Shown in pieces: positions 7,870-14,761 of a stretch of DNA of 15,229 bases. Origin of the DNA: Paracoccaceae bacterium (lineage in GTDB: Bacteria; Pseudomonadota; Alphaproteobacteria; Rhodobacterales; Rhodobacteraceae); contig DOOI01000121.1 in NCBI GenBank assembly GCA_003512825.1, forward strand, positions 1 to 15,229, given 5' to 3'. The first letter of the stretch is position 1, and each line of letters opens with the position of its first letter. The position numbers and the translations under genes are program-made. The notes under the pieces were generated by a model that saw only the letters and a program-made list of their open reading frames with translations, was not told where the DNA came from and searched no databases.

Positions 7870-8319
7870 TCAGGTGGGTTTGACGGCCAGAAGTGTGCCC
7901 ATGCGGCGCATGGCCAATGCATATCCTTCTACCCCGAACCCCGCGATGACACCCTCGGCGCGCAGCGAGACATAGGAGTGATGGCGAAAGCTTTCGCGTT
8001 TGTGCACGTTGGAGATATGCACCTCCAGAACGGGGCCTTCGAATGTGTGAAGCGCATCGAGAATAGCCACAGAAGTATGCGTGAACGCAGCGGGATTGAT
8101 GATGATCCCGACAGCCTTTTCACGCGCCTCGTGGATCAGATCCACAATCTGTCCTTCGTGATTTGACTGGTGCAACTGGCTTGTCAAACCAAACTCGGCC
8201 GCGACTTTAGCACAGGCGGCCGCGACATCCTCAAGCGTGTCATGGCCATAAATTTCGGGTTGGCGTTTGCCCAAAAGATTGAGGTTTGGGCCATTGAGAA
8301 CATAAATGGTGCGGGTCAT
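7870..8319 (-). CDS. aroQ: Type II 3-dehydroquinate dehydratase
   Basis: Third enzyme of the shikimate pathway: dehydrates 3-dehydroquinate to 3-dehydroshikimate by anti elimination in the cytoplasm. The 149-residue product has the standard type II length. Catalytic motifs are intact: [11 protein letters not shown] (residues 9-19), PEIYG with Tyr24, HQSNHEG (50-56), NPAAFTHTS (75-83), and [11 protein letters not shown] with His101. The ATG at 8319 is chosen because AAGGAG lies exactly 6 bp upstream and the family N-terminus begins at [12 protein letters not shown]; an upstream in-frame extension of 31 residues is not family-like. It follows the response regulator by 58 bp with a small hairpin between, so it may have its own promoter. 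It ends against the hlyD remnant. Confidence 0.96.
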   Translation of the reverse strand: MTRTIYVLNGPNLNLLGKRQPEIYGHDTLEDVAAACAKVAAEFGLTSQLHQSNHEGQIVDLIHEAREKAVGIIINPAAFTHTSVAILDALHTFEGPVLEVHISNVHKRESFRHHSYVSLRAEGVIAGFGVEGYALAMRRMGTLLAVKPT

Positions 8320-8325
8320 CGGCAT

Positions 8326-8331
8326 CTCCTT
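8326..8331 (-). promoter_or_regulatory. Ribosome binding site that fixes the aroQ start
   Basis: AAGGAG with a 6-bp spacer (ATGCCG) before the ATG at 8319. It selects this ATG over the in-frame ATG at 8325, which would directly abut the site. Confidence 0.75.
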
Positions 8332-8358
8332 GTTGGAGGCGACGAAAGCGGATGCAGG

Positions 8359-8378
8359 AAAAAAGCGCAAGCCCGCTT
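8359..8378 (-). terminator. Short hairpin with T-run at the end of the response regulator gene
   Basis: Read on the minus strand: AAGCG stem (8378-8374), loop GGCTTG, CGCTT (8367-8363), and a run of six T in total ending at 8359. The stem begins in the last base of the stop codon. With only five pairs it is a weak intrinsic terminator, or an attenuator between the two-component genes and aroQ. Confidence 0.4.
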
Positions 8379-9019
8379 CAGCGTTTCCACAAAAGACCCA
8401 AGCGATTGGCATGCCAACTGGCCTCGGCGCGCGACGAGATATTGAGCTTGCGATACACCGCCTTGATATAGCCCGCGACTGTGTTTTCGGTCAGGCCAAG
8501 GTCATTGGCGACATCGGCATTGCGAAAGCCACGACCGATAAGCCCAAGCACTTCGGCCTCACGATCAGTGAGCAGGGAGGCGTCGTCGTCTGGGCTGGCT
8601 GTGAAGCGGAAATGCTCCATGATGCGGCGTGCAATGCGCGGCGAGAGGGCGGGCACACCATCGCGCTGTTGGCGCAGCTGATGAATGAGCACGTCTTCGG
8701 GTTGGTCTTTGAGCAAGTAGCCCTCTGCCCCCGCACTCAGCGCCGCGACGATATAGGCATCATCCGCAAGGATGGTGGTGACGATCGTCAGCGTCTCGGG
8801 CTGGGTGATTTTCAAGGCGCGCAGCACATCAAGCCCATCACCGTCGGGCAGACCCAGATCAATAAGCGCCAGATCAAAAACCGACTTGCGAACACGGGCA
8901 AGCCCATCGGCGCGGGTGGCTGCGGCCTCTATGGTGAGATCCGCGCCAAAGGCCTTAGCCAGAATGCGGATCAGCCAGTCCCGCGTCTCGGGAATATCTT
9001 CGAGCACCAAGATTTGCAT
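8378..9019 (-). CDS. NarL/LuxR-type two-component response regulator
   Basis: A 213-residue regulator with an N-terminal receiver domain and a C-terminal LuxR-type helix-turn-helix. The receiver has acidic residues Glu7 and Asp8, the phospho-acceptor Asp54 in [12 protein letters not shown], Thr81/Thr82 and Lys104 in LLKD. The DNA-binding part (about 148-207) starts [23 protein letters not shown] and contains [16 protein letters not shown]. The ATG at 9019 overlaps the kinase stop by one base (TGATG) with GGAG upstream; a TTG three bases earlier is in frame but less likely. It should be phosphorylated by the adjacent kinase and regulate transcription. Targets are not identifiable here, and no binding site is obvious. 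Confidence 0.94.
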   Translation of the reverse strand: MQILVLEDIPETRDWLIRILAKAFGADLTIEAAATRADGLARVRKSVFDLALIDLGLPDGDGLDVLRALKITQPETLTIVTTILADDAYIVAALSAGAEGYLLKDQPEDVLIHQLRQQRDGVPALSPRIARRIMEHFRFTASPDDDASLLTDREAEVLGLIGRGFRNADVANDLGLTENTVAGYIKAVYRKLNISSRAEASWHANRLGLLWKR

Positions 9020-11235
9020 CAAGCCGCTCCACCCGATGCTGCGGAAGGCAACGAAAACTCAAGGCGCATGCCCGCGGGGCTTTGTGGGCTTTCGCGATGA
9101 CTTTCAAGAAACTTTCCGCCCAAGGATTCCATACGTGAGCGCATGTTTTTCAGGCCATTGCCACGGTTCGGCGCGGCAACAGCCCCGATTGCCGGGCCTT
9201 TGCCGTCATCCTCGAAGGAGAGGTGTATGCCACCATCTCGGGTTGTGGTGCGAACGTCGACCCGCGTCGCGCCCGCATGCGCCAAGACATTTGAAACCGC
9301 CTCACGCATCACCGCGCGCAGGGCTAGCGCCTGTGCCGAGGGCAAACTGCACCTATCTGCCTCGGGGGTGGAGCGCCAGTCGAGCACAACCCCGGCAGCC
9401 GCCAGCACCTCGCCCAGTTCATGGCGCAGCTCGCCCAAGACATCGCCAGCCTGCCCCATCTCTCCGGTCTGCCCCGGCAGATCACCCGAAACGATGACCC
9501 GCAATTCCGCCAAGGCTTCGCGGATCATCCCATCCTTGCGCGCAGGCTCGCCCGAATGCAGCGCCCCCAAAAGCTGGATGCCGATATTATCATGCATATC
9601 GCGCGAGATCCGCGACCGCTCTTCGAGAACGCCGCGCTGATAGCTGTCGCGCGTTTCGCTCAGCCCGGTCAGCAGACGGATCAAACGCTCCACCGTCTCG
9701 GCGTCGCGCGGCGAAAAGAGCCGCCGTCCTTTTCGTTTCCAGATCAACCGCAGCCCCGGCAAATCCCCCAAGCCCGGCACCAAAAGCTCGCCCCCCCCTG
9801 CGGCAACCTTTGGGGTCACGGGAATGGGCGCTTCGAGGACTTCGACGCGCATCGGTTGGAACCAGTCGCGCCACAACGTGCCCCATTCCGATTGCCGTTC
9901 CTTTGGCCCAGTGGCAAAGGCAACCGCCGCGAGCCGGAACATGAGGGCATCATTCTCGGTTTCTGCAGGTGTCATCAACCGCCGCCACAGCCAATCCCGG
10001 ACCGGGAGATAAAGGAAGGCCACGGCGAAAAGCGCCAAAGCCAGTGCCGGGACACGGTCGAGGGTGAGGACATAAAGAAAGAGCGCATCAAGCCCCAGAA
10101 AGACAAAGGCGGCACTCAGGTAAAACAGCAAGCTGAAGGACCAGCCCTCAAGGTCAAACAGGCGGTGACGGGCCACACCGATTGCGATGCCCACGAAAAG
10201 CACAATCAGAAAACCAAAGGCCAAGCTTTGATCAAAGATGGACTCCACCCCCAAGAGCGGCGGTGTGGAAATAATTGCGACACAGCCGCCAACACCGATC
10301 AAAAAGCTTTGTCCAATCCAGCGCACCCCGGCACGCGCCACCGGGTCGCCGCGACTGCGGCGATACTGCTCGCCAATCGCCACGAGAATGGCCACCAAGA
10401 GCCCGACGATCATCGCGTGCAATCCGATCGAGATATTGGGCATGACCTGTGTCACATGGGCCAAAGTCAAAAGGCAGATAACAAGCAAAATCGGAGGCAT
10501 GACCCAATGTGGCAGTAAGGCACTGCGGTAATAGGAAAAAACCCCGATCATCCCACCGCCAAAACTCAGCGTGCCGAGGCTGTTGAGCGAGGATAATCGA
10601 TAAAACGCCGCGGCGGGCCATGCCAATTCGCGGCTCGAATAGGTGGCGGCGGTAAAGGCTGCCAGCGCCAGAGCAACGGCGGTTAACATCAAATAGCGCG
10701 CCGCCAGATCGTTTGGGCGCAGCGCAAGCACCCAGCCCGCGACAAGGATGCCGATTGTTCCAGCCCCAATCTGGATCCAATAGCCCAAGGGCAAATCCGC
10801 CAAGGGGCGCTTGGGCAAAGGTTGAACGGTGAGCGCACGCCCATCCGCCAACACCAGTGTCACCTCGGGGGCGGCAAGCACCCCGGCCAGACGGCCCTGA
10901 CGCGCGAGGAAATCGTTGTAAGCTTCATAGGTGATCAGTTTGTCGGGCTCATCTGTCAGGTCTGTGGCTATCAGCGGCACACTGGCTCCATCTGCGGCCC
11001 CACCTGTGGCCCCGCCTGCTGCGATTTGCACAACTGTTGCACCCATTGCCTCTCGTGCAAGTGGACTTTGACGTGCGATCGCGGCAATCTCTACTGCTCC
11101 GGCAGACGTGGGCTCAAAGCGCACCCCCAGCCAAGGGCGCGCAAGGTTGATCCACGTGACCAACCCGACCATAAGAATGAGCACAACAAGCCCGATACCA
11201 AGAAACCGAATAGGTGGGGTATCGCGATACTCCAT
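9019..11235 (-). CDS. Multi-pass membrane sensor histidine kinase (HisKA_3 type) with PDZ-like extracytoplasmic domain
   Basis: A 738-residue sensor kinase. The first membrane segment (about residues 10-30) is followed by an extracytoplasmic region of about 120 residues with a PDZ-like pattern: LGVRFEP, IARQSPLAREAMGATVVQIA, then a strand pair near VTLVLADGRALTV. About eight hydrophobic segments follow (about 152-410). A cytosolic linker with GLRLIWKRKGRRLFSPRD leads to the HisKA_3 dimerisation domain with RISRDMHDNIGIQLLG (phospho-acceptor His548). The ATPase domain shows AVMREAVSNVLAHAGA (N box), DDGKGP and NRGNGLKNMRSR. The start at 11235 has GAGGA upstream; a TTG at 11262 is the less likely alternative. 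The layout resembles Bacillus ComP (inference). The ligand is unknown. The gene overlaps the regulator by 1 bp, so the two form one operon. Confidence 0.9.
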   Translation of the reverse strand: MEYRDTPPIRFLGIGLVVLILMVGLVTWINLARPWLGVRFEPTSAGAVEIAAIARQSPLAREAMGATVVQIAAGGATGGAADGASVPLIATDLTDEPDKLITYEAYNDFLARQGRLAGVLAAPEVTLVLADGRALTVQPLPKRPLADLPLGYWIQIGAGTIGILVAGWVLALRPNDLAARYLMLTAVALALAAFTAATYSSRELAWPAAAFYRLSSLNSLGTLSFGGGMIGVFSYYRSALLPHWVMPPILLVICLLTLAHVTQVMPNISIGLHAMIVGLLVAILVAIGEQYRRSRGDPVARAGVRWIGQSFLIGVGGCVAIISTPPLLGVESIFDQSLAFGFLIVLFVGIAIGVARHRLFDLEGWSFSLLFYLSAAFVFLGLDALFLYVLTLDRVPALALALFAVAFLYLPVRDWLWRRLMTPAETENDALMFRLAAVAFATGPKERQSEWGTLWRDWFQPMRVEVLEAPIPVTPKVAAGGGELLVPGLGDLPGLRLIWKRKGRRLFSPRDAETVERLIRLLTGLSETRDSYQRGVLEERSRISRDMHDNIGIQLLGALHSGEPARKDGMIREALAELRVIVSGDLPGQTGEMGQAGDVLGELRHELGEVLAAAGVVLDWRSTPEADRCSLPSAQALALRAVMREAVSNVLAHAGATRVDVRTTTRDGGIHLSFEDDGKGPAIGAVAAPNRGNGLKNMRSRMESLGGKFLESHRESPQSPAGMRLEFSLPSAASGGAA

Positions 11236-11239
11236 GCCG

Positions 11240-11244
11240 TCCTC
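11240..11244 (-). promoter_or_regulatory. Ribosome binding site of the sensor kinase
   Basis: GAGGA with a 4-bp spacer before the ATG at 11235. It supports this ATG over the upstream TTG at 11262. Confidence 0.5.
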
Positions 11245-11265
11245 GTTTATAAAGCCTTTCAAAAA

Positions 11266-11294
11266 ATCCTATGGGGTATGGTGAAAATATCCAA
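11266..11294 (-). promoter_or_regulatory. Candidate sigma-70-like promoter of the kinase/regulator operon
   Basis: In the AT-rich 114-bp gap between the cyclase and kinase genes, the minus strand has TTGGAT (11294-11289), a 17-bp spacer and TAGGAT (11271-11266). Transcription would start near 11259, about 24 bases before the ATG. The local A/T content is much higher than in the surrounding genes. The match is by eye only. Confidence 0.35.
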
Positions 11295-11349
11295 ATGTAT
11301 AATTCATATCCATCTTTTTGAACCATGCTCAGGATGAGGCTGTGCTGCT

Positions 11350-12336
11350 TTAAGAGGCAGGCAAGACCGTCAGAGCGCGATGCAACACATGGCGCCCGCG
11401 CCCGGCGCGCTTGGCGGCATAAAGTGCCAGATCGGCGGTGTGCAAGAGGCGGGCAGAATCAGGCCCGCCGCGCCCCGGCGAAATGGCCGTGCCGATTGAG
11501 GCCGAGATGTGCAGGCTTATTGAGTCCCAAGAGATGGGTTCTTCCAACCGTGCGATAATGCGGCGGGCCACATCGGTGATTTTACGAGGCTCGGTCAACC
11601 CCGGCAACAAAAGCGCAAATTCATCGCCCCCAACCCGCACAGCAAGATCGCCCTGTCGCGTTGCCTCACGCAGGACTTGGCCAACGTGGCGCAGCACATG
11701 ATCACCCGCGGCGTGCCCGGCGCTGTCATTGACCTGTTTGAAATAATCGAGATCGATATGCATGACGGAAAACGGCATGTCGCCCGCACAAAGCCGCTCA
11801 AGCGCCCCCTCCATGGCCCGGCGATTGCGAAGCCCGGTGAGCATATCGGTTACGGCTTGCTCTTCGGCGGCGATCTTGGCCCCTTGCAGTCGTTGATTGA
11901 GCCTGCGGCTTGCTTCCATCGCGGCGGATTTTGCCTCGACAAGGTAGAGCATTTCAACGGCCAGATCGGTTGCCGCGAAATCAGCGGCTGTGAGCGCATA
12001 GTCGCGCACCGCTTCGATGACCGAAATCCCGAAGGAAAGGTTAATCACCGCGCCTTCGGGCATGGGCACCAAGAGACCTTTGAGCCCGGTTCGATGCGCG
12101 CGGCGAAAGGCCATATGTAGCTTTACCCCCGCCATCGCAAAAAGGCCGGGTGTATCTGTGACGCCCTGTGGGCGCTGCACCTCGATCAATTCTAGAAAGT
12201 GGCGCCCCCTCGGATCCTCTGGCCAAACCCGAGCCAATGTGGGGCCGGCATGGCGGATATTGCCTTGCGGGTCGATCTCGACATGCATGGGGCAGAACTG
12301 ATCGAGCATGCGGCGTCTGTCGGCGGACATGGTCAT
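11350..12336 (-). CDS. Diguanylate cyclase with N-terminal HNOBA domain (GGDEF)
   Basis: A 328-residue enzyme predicted to make cyclic di-GMP from two GTP. Residues about 10-135 match the HNOBA (heme-NO-binding-associated, PAS-like) domain: CPMHVEIDPQGNIRHAGPTL, then a conserved stretch ending LAVEMLYLVEAKSAAMEASR. A short coiled coil (about 133-160) leads to the GGDEF domain, which has TDMLTGLRNRRAM, IDLDYFKQVND, the active-site GGDEF at 236-240 and a product-inhibition RxxD site, RQGD, at 227-230. All key catalytic residues are present, so it should be active. The ATG at 12336 overlaps the H-NOX stop (ATGA), as expected for an H-NOX protein and its partner enzyme. There is no EAL domain. 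Confidence 0.93.
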   Translation of the reverse strand: MTMSADRRRMLDQFCPMHVEIDPQGNIRHAGPTLARVWPEDPRGRHFLELIEVQRPQGVTDTPGLFAMAGVKLHMAFRRAHRTGLKGLLVPMPEGAVINLSFGISVIEAVRDYALTAADFAATDLAVEMLYLVEAKSAAMEASRRLNQRLQGAKIAAEEQAVTDMLTGLRNRRAMEGALERLCAGDMPFSVMHIDLDYFKQVNDSAGHAAGDHVLRHVGQVLREATRQGDLAVRVGGDEFALLLPGLTEPRKITDVARRIIARLEEPISWDSISLHISASIGTAISPGRGGPDSARLLHTADLALYAAKRAGRGRHVLHRALTVLPAS

Positions 12337-12917
12337 TCTCCTGCCGCGAGCCGGAAGTCACGCGCCGCTGCATGGCCCATATCGAGGGCTTGGATATCGA
12401 TAATCTCGCGCCCATCCTGCCAACCGCGATACGTTACCAAGGCCAAGGCGCCATAGTCATCCGCCATCGCCCGCAGCATCCCGACAGCCGCATGCCCTGC
12501 CCCGCGCGGTGCGCCCCTCAATTCAAGCCGCCATGCGCCGGGGCTTTCCTCGATCAAGGTGATGGGCGGCAAGATCAGATCGTCAACGGCCAGTCGCGCC
12601 CAATCGGGCAGGTCATCCAGTGTGTGGAGGAAATCGACGAAATCAACGCCGCCAAAACGCAACAGGCGGCGCAGCGGTGCCAGTCGCTCATGGGTCACCA
12701 GATAGTGACCAATGTCTTCCAGCACATCCGAGGGCCGCCGCGACAAGATGCCGGAGCTGGCGGCGATGACCTGTTCGGTAATCTGGTCATCATAGCTCAA
12801 CATCGGCTCGAAACTGGGGGGCTCAAGCCCGGCCTGACCGGCCACTTTCGCCCAAGTCGCGTCTCCAAAACTATCGCGCACGAAATCCTGAATCGCGCGG
12901 TTGATCAGACCGTGCAT
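12333..12917 (-). CDS. H-NOX (heme-NO-binding, HNOB) fold protein lacking heme-ligand residues
   Basis: A 194-residue stand-alone H-NOX-fold protein. The N-terminus MHGLINRAIQDFV, LEDIGHYLVTHERLAPLRRLLRFGG (residues 67-90) and VDFVDFLHTLDDL (91-103) match the family. The proximal heme histidine, which should follow the FL.NLD.L segment as in FLQNLDALH of soluble guanylate cyclase, is Pro104. At the same offset, the YxSxR motif that holds the heme propionates reads LxGxP (Leu133, Gly135, Pro137). So the classical heme site is gone. A LPP segment (117-118) still matches the conserved proline. It presumably signals to the overlapping HNOBA-GGDEF cyclase, but as a heme-free or otherwise altered sensor. 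The start has AAGGA 8 bp upstream. Some relatives in this clade may share this state. Confidence 0.85.
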   Translation of the reverse strand: MHGLINRAIQDFVRDSFGDATWAKVAGQAGLEPPSFEPMLSYDDQITEQVIAASSGILSRRPSDVLEDIGHYLVTHERLAPLRRLLRFGGVDFVDFLHTLDDLPDWARLAVDDLILPPITLIEESPGAWRLELRGAPRGAGHAAVGMLRAMADDYGALALVTYRGWQDGREIIDIQALDMGHAAARDFRLAAGE

Positions 12918-13019
12918 GCCCTGCGTCCTTCACCGATTTTTCCACGACCATCATGGCCGAGCCCCGGTTAACAGGCGGCGAACATCTCAAATCCGAAGTA
13001 TTTTTGCCCCGAGACCGGA

Positions 13020-14594
13020 TTAGAAATCGGTTGGCGCTCCACCCTCGCTTTTCCGACGCGCGACAAAATCGCTGAGTTCGTCGCGGATGCCGGCCTCCAT
13101 CGGTGGTTCCTCAAACTCTTCAAGGATAGACTTATACACCCGGTGCGCGCGCTCTGGTGTCCACACAGATCCTGCCGCTTCCCACGCTTCGAAGTTGCGC
13201 CAATCGCTGACAAACGGCTGATAAAACGCGGTTTCATAGCGCTTTTGCGTATGTTCAATGCCGAAGTAATGCCCCGAGGCCCCGACTTCGCGAATGGCGT
13301 CAAGCGCGATGTCTTCGGGGCCGGTGGCCCAAAGCTCGGGTTCCATGTAGCGTTGGATCATCTGGAGCACTTCGCAATCCATGACGAATTTCTCCGGGCT
13401 TGCGATCAATCCGCCTTCGAGCCAGCCCGCCGCGTGATAGACGATATTTGTGCCCGACTGGACTGCGGACCAAAGGCTGTTTGAGGTTTCCCACATCGCC
13501 TGACCATCTGGCACATTGGCCGCACAAACACCCGAGGCCCGCATTGGCAAGCCGTAAAACCGCGCCAGTTGCCCGGTCATTTGCGTTGCCCGCATGTATT
13601 CGGGGGTGCCAAAGGCGGGTGCGCCGGATTTCATATCGACATTGGATGTGAAAGTGCCGATGGCACAGGGAATGCCAGGCCGAACGAATTGGAACAGGGC
13701 AATCGCCGAAAGCGCCTCGGCAATCGACAGCGTTACCGCACCCGCCATAGTAACCGGGGCCATCGCCCCCGCCAAAGTAAAGGGCGTGACCACAATCGCC
13801 TGACCACGTCGGGCCAATCGCAGGCATCCGTCGATCATCGGCTCGTCATGTTTGAGCGGCGAGGTCGAGTTGATATTGGTATACATCCGCGGCTTGGCGT
13901 CGAAATCATCATGGCTAAGGCCGCCTGCGATGCGGACCATTTCCATCACATCCTCAACGCGCTCCTTGCCCAGACTATAGGCATGCACCACCTTGTCGCC
14001 CAAGGTCAGCTTGTCAAAGAGCACATCCAGATGGCGCACCGAAGCATGGATATCGACAGGCTCGACAGGATAGCCGCCAGCGAAGTGAATACAGTTGAAA
14101 TATTGCGTCAGTTTCAGAAGGTTACGGCAAGTTTCCCGCGTGCCGGGCACCTTGCGCCCGATTTCAAGGTCGAAATAGTTCGGCGGTGAAGACACGTTGC
14201 CAAAGAGGATATGCTTGCCGCCGATAATCAATTCGCGGTCGGGATTGCGCGGCGTGATGGTGAAACTGGCAGGCGCGTGGCCGATCATTTCCATCACCCA
14301 ATCGCGGCTCATCCGCACATTGGTGCCCGTCACCTTGCAGCCTGCTTGCTTGAAAAGCGCAATCGCTTCGGTATTCAGAAACTCGATGCCGATGTCTTCG
14401 AGGATCCGCATCGCCCCATCGTGAATGGCAAGCACGCCGTCCTCGGTCAGCGGTTCAATGGGGCGGTCTTGGTTGATCGGCAGGCGCCACGACATCTGCT
14501 CAATCGCGGCGGTTCCACGTCGTGCCGCATTGCCAGCACGCCCACCCCCCCGACGACGGCGAGCATCAGGTGTTGCGTCTTTTGCGTCGGCCAT
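13020..14594 (-). CDS. MttB-superfamily corrinoid methyltransferase without pyrrolysine
   Basis: A 524-residue member of the trimethylamine methyltransferase (MttB) superfamily, TIM-barrel enzymes that move a methyl group from a quaternary or tertiary amine to a corrinoid protein. Recognisable stretches include VLAIHDGAMRILEDIGIEF, HILFGNVSSPPNYFD, TPFTLAGAMAPVTMAGAV and ACFCAANVPDG-like SGVCAANVPDG. The frame is fully open, so there is no in-frame TAG and no pyrrolysine; such members act on betaines such as glycine betaine or carnitine-type substrates. Substrate here is unknown, and no corrinoid protein or methyltetrahydrofolate partner lies in the window. The ATG at 14594 is chosen for its GAGGAG site; two upstream in-frame ATGs (14624, 14675) are less supported. 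The N-terminus (about residues 12-31) is very rich in Arg and Gly. Confidence 0.88.
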   Translation of the reverse strand: MADAKDATPDARRRRGGGRAGNAARRGTAAIEQMSWRLPINQDRPIEPLTEDGVLAIHDGAMRILEDIGIEFLNTEAIALFKQAGCKVTGTNVRMSRDWVMEMIGHAPASFTITPRNPDRELIIGGKHILFGNVSSPPNYFDLEIGRKVPGTRETCRNLLKLTQYFNCIHFAGGYPVEPVDIHASVRHLDVLFDKLTLGDKVVHAYSLGKERVEDVMEMVRIAGGLSHDDFDAKPRMYTNINSTSPLKHDEPMIDGCLRLARRGQAIVVTPFTLAGAMAPVTMAGAVTLSIAEALSAIALFQFVRPGIPCAIGTFTSNVDMKSGAPAFGTPEYMRATQMTGQLARFYGLPMRASGVCAANVPDGQAMWETSNSLWSAVQSGTNIVYHAAGWLEGGLIASPEKFVMDCEVLQMIQRYMEPELWATGPEDIALDAIREVGASGHYFGIEHTQKRYETAFYQPFVSDWRNFEAWEAAGSVWTPERAHRVYKSILEEFEEPPMEAGIRDELSDFVARRKSEGGAPTDF

Positions 14595-14600
14595 GGCGGT

Positions 14601-14606
14601 CTCCTC
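14601..14606 (-). promoter_or_regulatory. Ribosome binding site that fixes the methyltransferase start
   Basis: GAGGAG with a 6-bp spacer (ACCGCC) before the ATG at 14594. This is the best site among three in-frame start candidates. Confidence 0.65.
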
Positions 14607-14674
14607 GGGCTGCGGGTCGGTCATCCGGTCGCTACGACTGAACCACGCAGGCAGAGCCTCCTCCTGCCCGAACA

Positions 14675-14689
14675 CGACAGATCATGTCG
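14675..14689. promoter_or_regulatory. Perfect 5-bp inverted repeat, possible operator upstream of the methyltransferase gene
   Basis: CGACA-GATCA-TGTCG, flanked on the minus strand by TTG, lies about 80 bp before the methyltransferase start. Its spacing suits a dimeric repressor or activator site. No regulator gene is in the window, and a 5-bp dyad can arise by chance. The same 167-bp gap also has GACGCAT/ATGCGTC (14715-14721, 14757-14763) with a 35-nt loop, too wide for a good terminator. Confidence 0.25.
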
Positions 14690-14761
14690 CAATCCTTCAA
14701 ACCGCACGCGAGCCGACGCATTCAGTTTGTGGATATTGGGAAAACCGAAAGACCCGATGCG

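Noticed and set aside
9421..10518. A 365-codon plus-strand open frame
   Set aside because: Antisense to the sensor kinase; composition is rich in Gln, His, Arg and Pro with no recognisable domain, typical of a shadow frame in G+C-rich DNA.
11321..11337. Small dyad GCTCAGGATGAGGC downstream of the cyclase gene as a terminator
   Set aside because: Only about four pairs with a three-base loop and no T-run on the minus strand.
12918..13019. Terminator or promoter between the methyltransferase and H-NOX genes
   Set aside because: CCGAAGTATTTTTGCCCC is suggestive of a lineage 3'-end tail, but no hairpin accompanies it in the right orientation, and no well-spaced promoter pair is convincing.
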